A DNA stretch of 64,000 nucleotides, taken from the NCBI RefSeq assembly GCF_004217495.1, contig NZ_SHLC01000001.1, positions 1,674,001 to 1,738,000 on the forward strand, given 5' to 3'. The notes below the pieces were generated by a model. That model was not told the origin of the DNA and ran no database searches. It worked only from the letters and a program-made list of their open reading frames with translations. Shown here in pieces: positions 63,931-64,000 of this stretch. This stretch comes from Microterricola gilva. Its GTDB lineage: Bacteria; Actinomycetota; Actinomycetes; Actinomycetales; Microbacteriaceae. The translations under genes were made by a program, and so were the position numbers. Position 1 is the first letter of the stretch, and each line of letters begins with the position of its first letter.

Positions 63931-64000
63931 GGAATCCCCCTCTGTGCGGCCGCGCCGCTGCTACAAGCTCACCGGTGAATCGGGGCCCCACGGGATCCCG

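Overview
The window is GC-rich chromosomal DNA from a Gram-positive actinobacterium, most likely family Microbacteriaceae. The evidence is the bcc-aa3 respiratory set with a diheme QcrC and the actinobacterial CtaF subunit, the sigA-murT-gatD order, DUF3043/DUF4191/DUF7455 proteins, a glnE-glnA2 pair beside glnA, polyphosphate glucokinase, and dozens of GGATGCC/GGCATCC heptamers. No genus is claimed. Almost all of it is core genome; the exceptions are a 2-kb integration scar behind glnA, a palindrome-flanked gene near 46 kb and a full kdp island.

Layout. 0-14 kb: trpD (-); ctaE-qcrC-qcrA-qcrB (+); an rRNA methyltransferase; a tryptophan leader peptide and attenuator-like leader in front of an auxiliary-type trpS; a GNAT protein; the ctaC-ctaD-ctaF operon (-); an A-type Fe-S carrier; an M20 dipeptidase; DUF3043. 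14-26 kb: a phosphodiesterase-like protein; convergent parC/parE; a DUF7455 protein; sigA-murT-gatD (-); an MFS transporter; a PAC2 protein. 26-37 kb: pepA, lpdA, sucB, lipB, lipA (aminopeptidase, then 2-oxoacid dehydrogenase and lipoate genes), a membrane pseudokinase, DUF4191, an RDD protein, glnA. 37.1-39.2 kb: remnant integrated element with a broken tyrosine integrase and a Tat-exported M23 peptidase, bounded by a duplicated glnA 3' end. 39-48 kb: small charged proteins, glnE, glnA2, panB, an AbiEi-like nuclease-type gene between two 62-bp palindromes, a small SPOR-like protein diverging from map, ppgK, a serine beta-lactamase-like protein. 50-58 kb: small membrane ORF, kdpF, kdpA, kdpB, kdpC, kdpD, kdpE, then the RNase P RNA gene (-). 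58-64 kb: coiled-coil zinc-ribbon protein, Nif3-like protein, HdeD-lipase fusion with an N-terminal frameshift, a hypothetical protein, and a DHA2 drug transporter.

How the genes work together. Qcr and Cta proteins form one menaquinol-to-oxygen supercomplex. LpdA and the E2 are 2-oxoacid dehydrogenase parts, and LipB/LipA make their lipoyl cofactor. GlnA is modified by GlnE, while GlnA2 lacks the modified tyrosine. KdpDE controls Kdp potassium import.

Most notable: the MurT/GatD pair has lost both the GatD catalytic cysteine and the MurT zinc-ribbon cysteines. In a family with group-B peptidoglycan this suggests a repurposed D-Glu-modifying ligase. Other points are the Trp attenuator, a 12-bp divergent leaderless promoter between map and its neighbour, a foldable kdp leader RNA, and the very frequent leaderless start arrangement (TANNNT ending 6-7 nt before the start codon).
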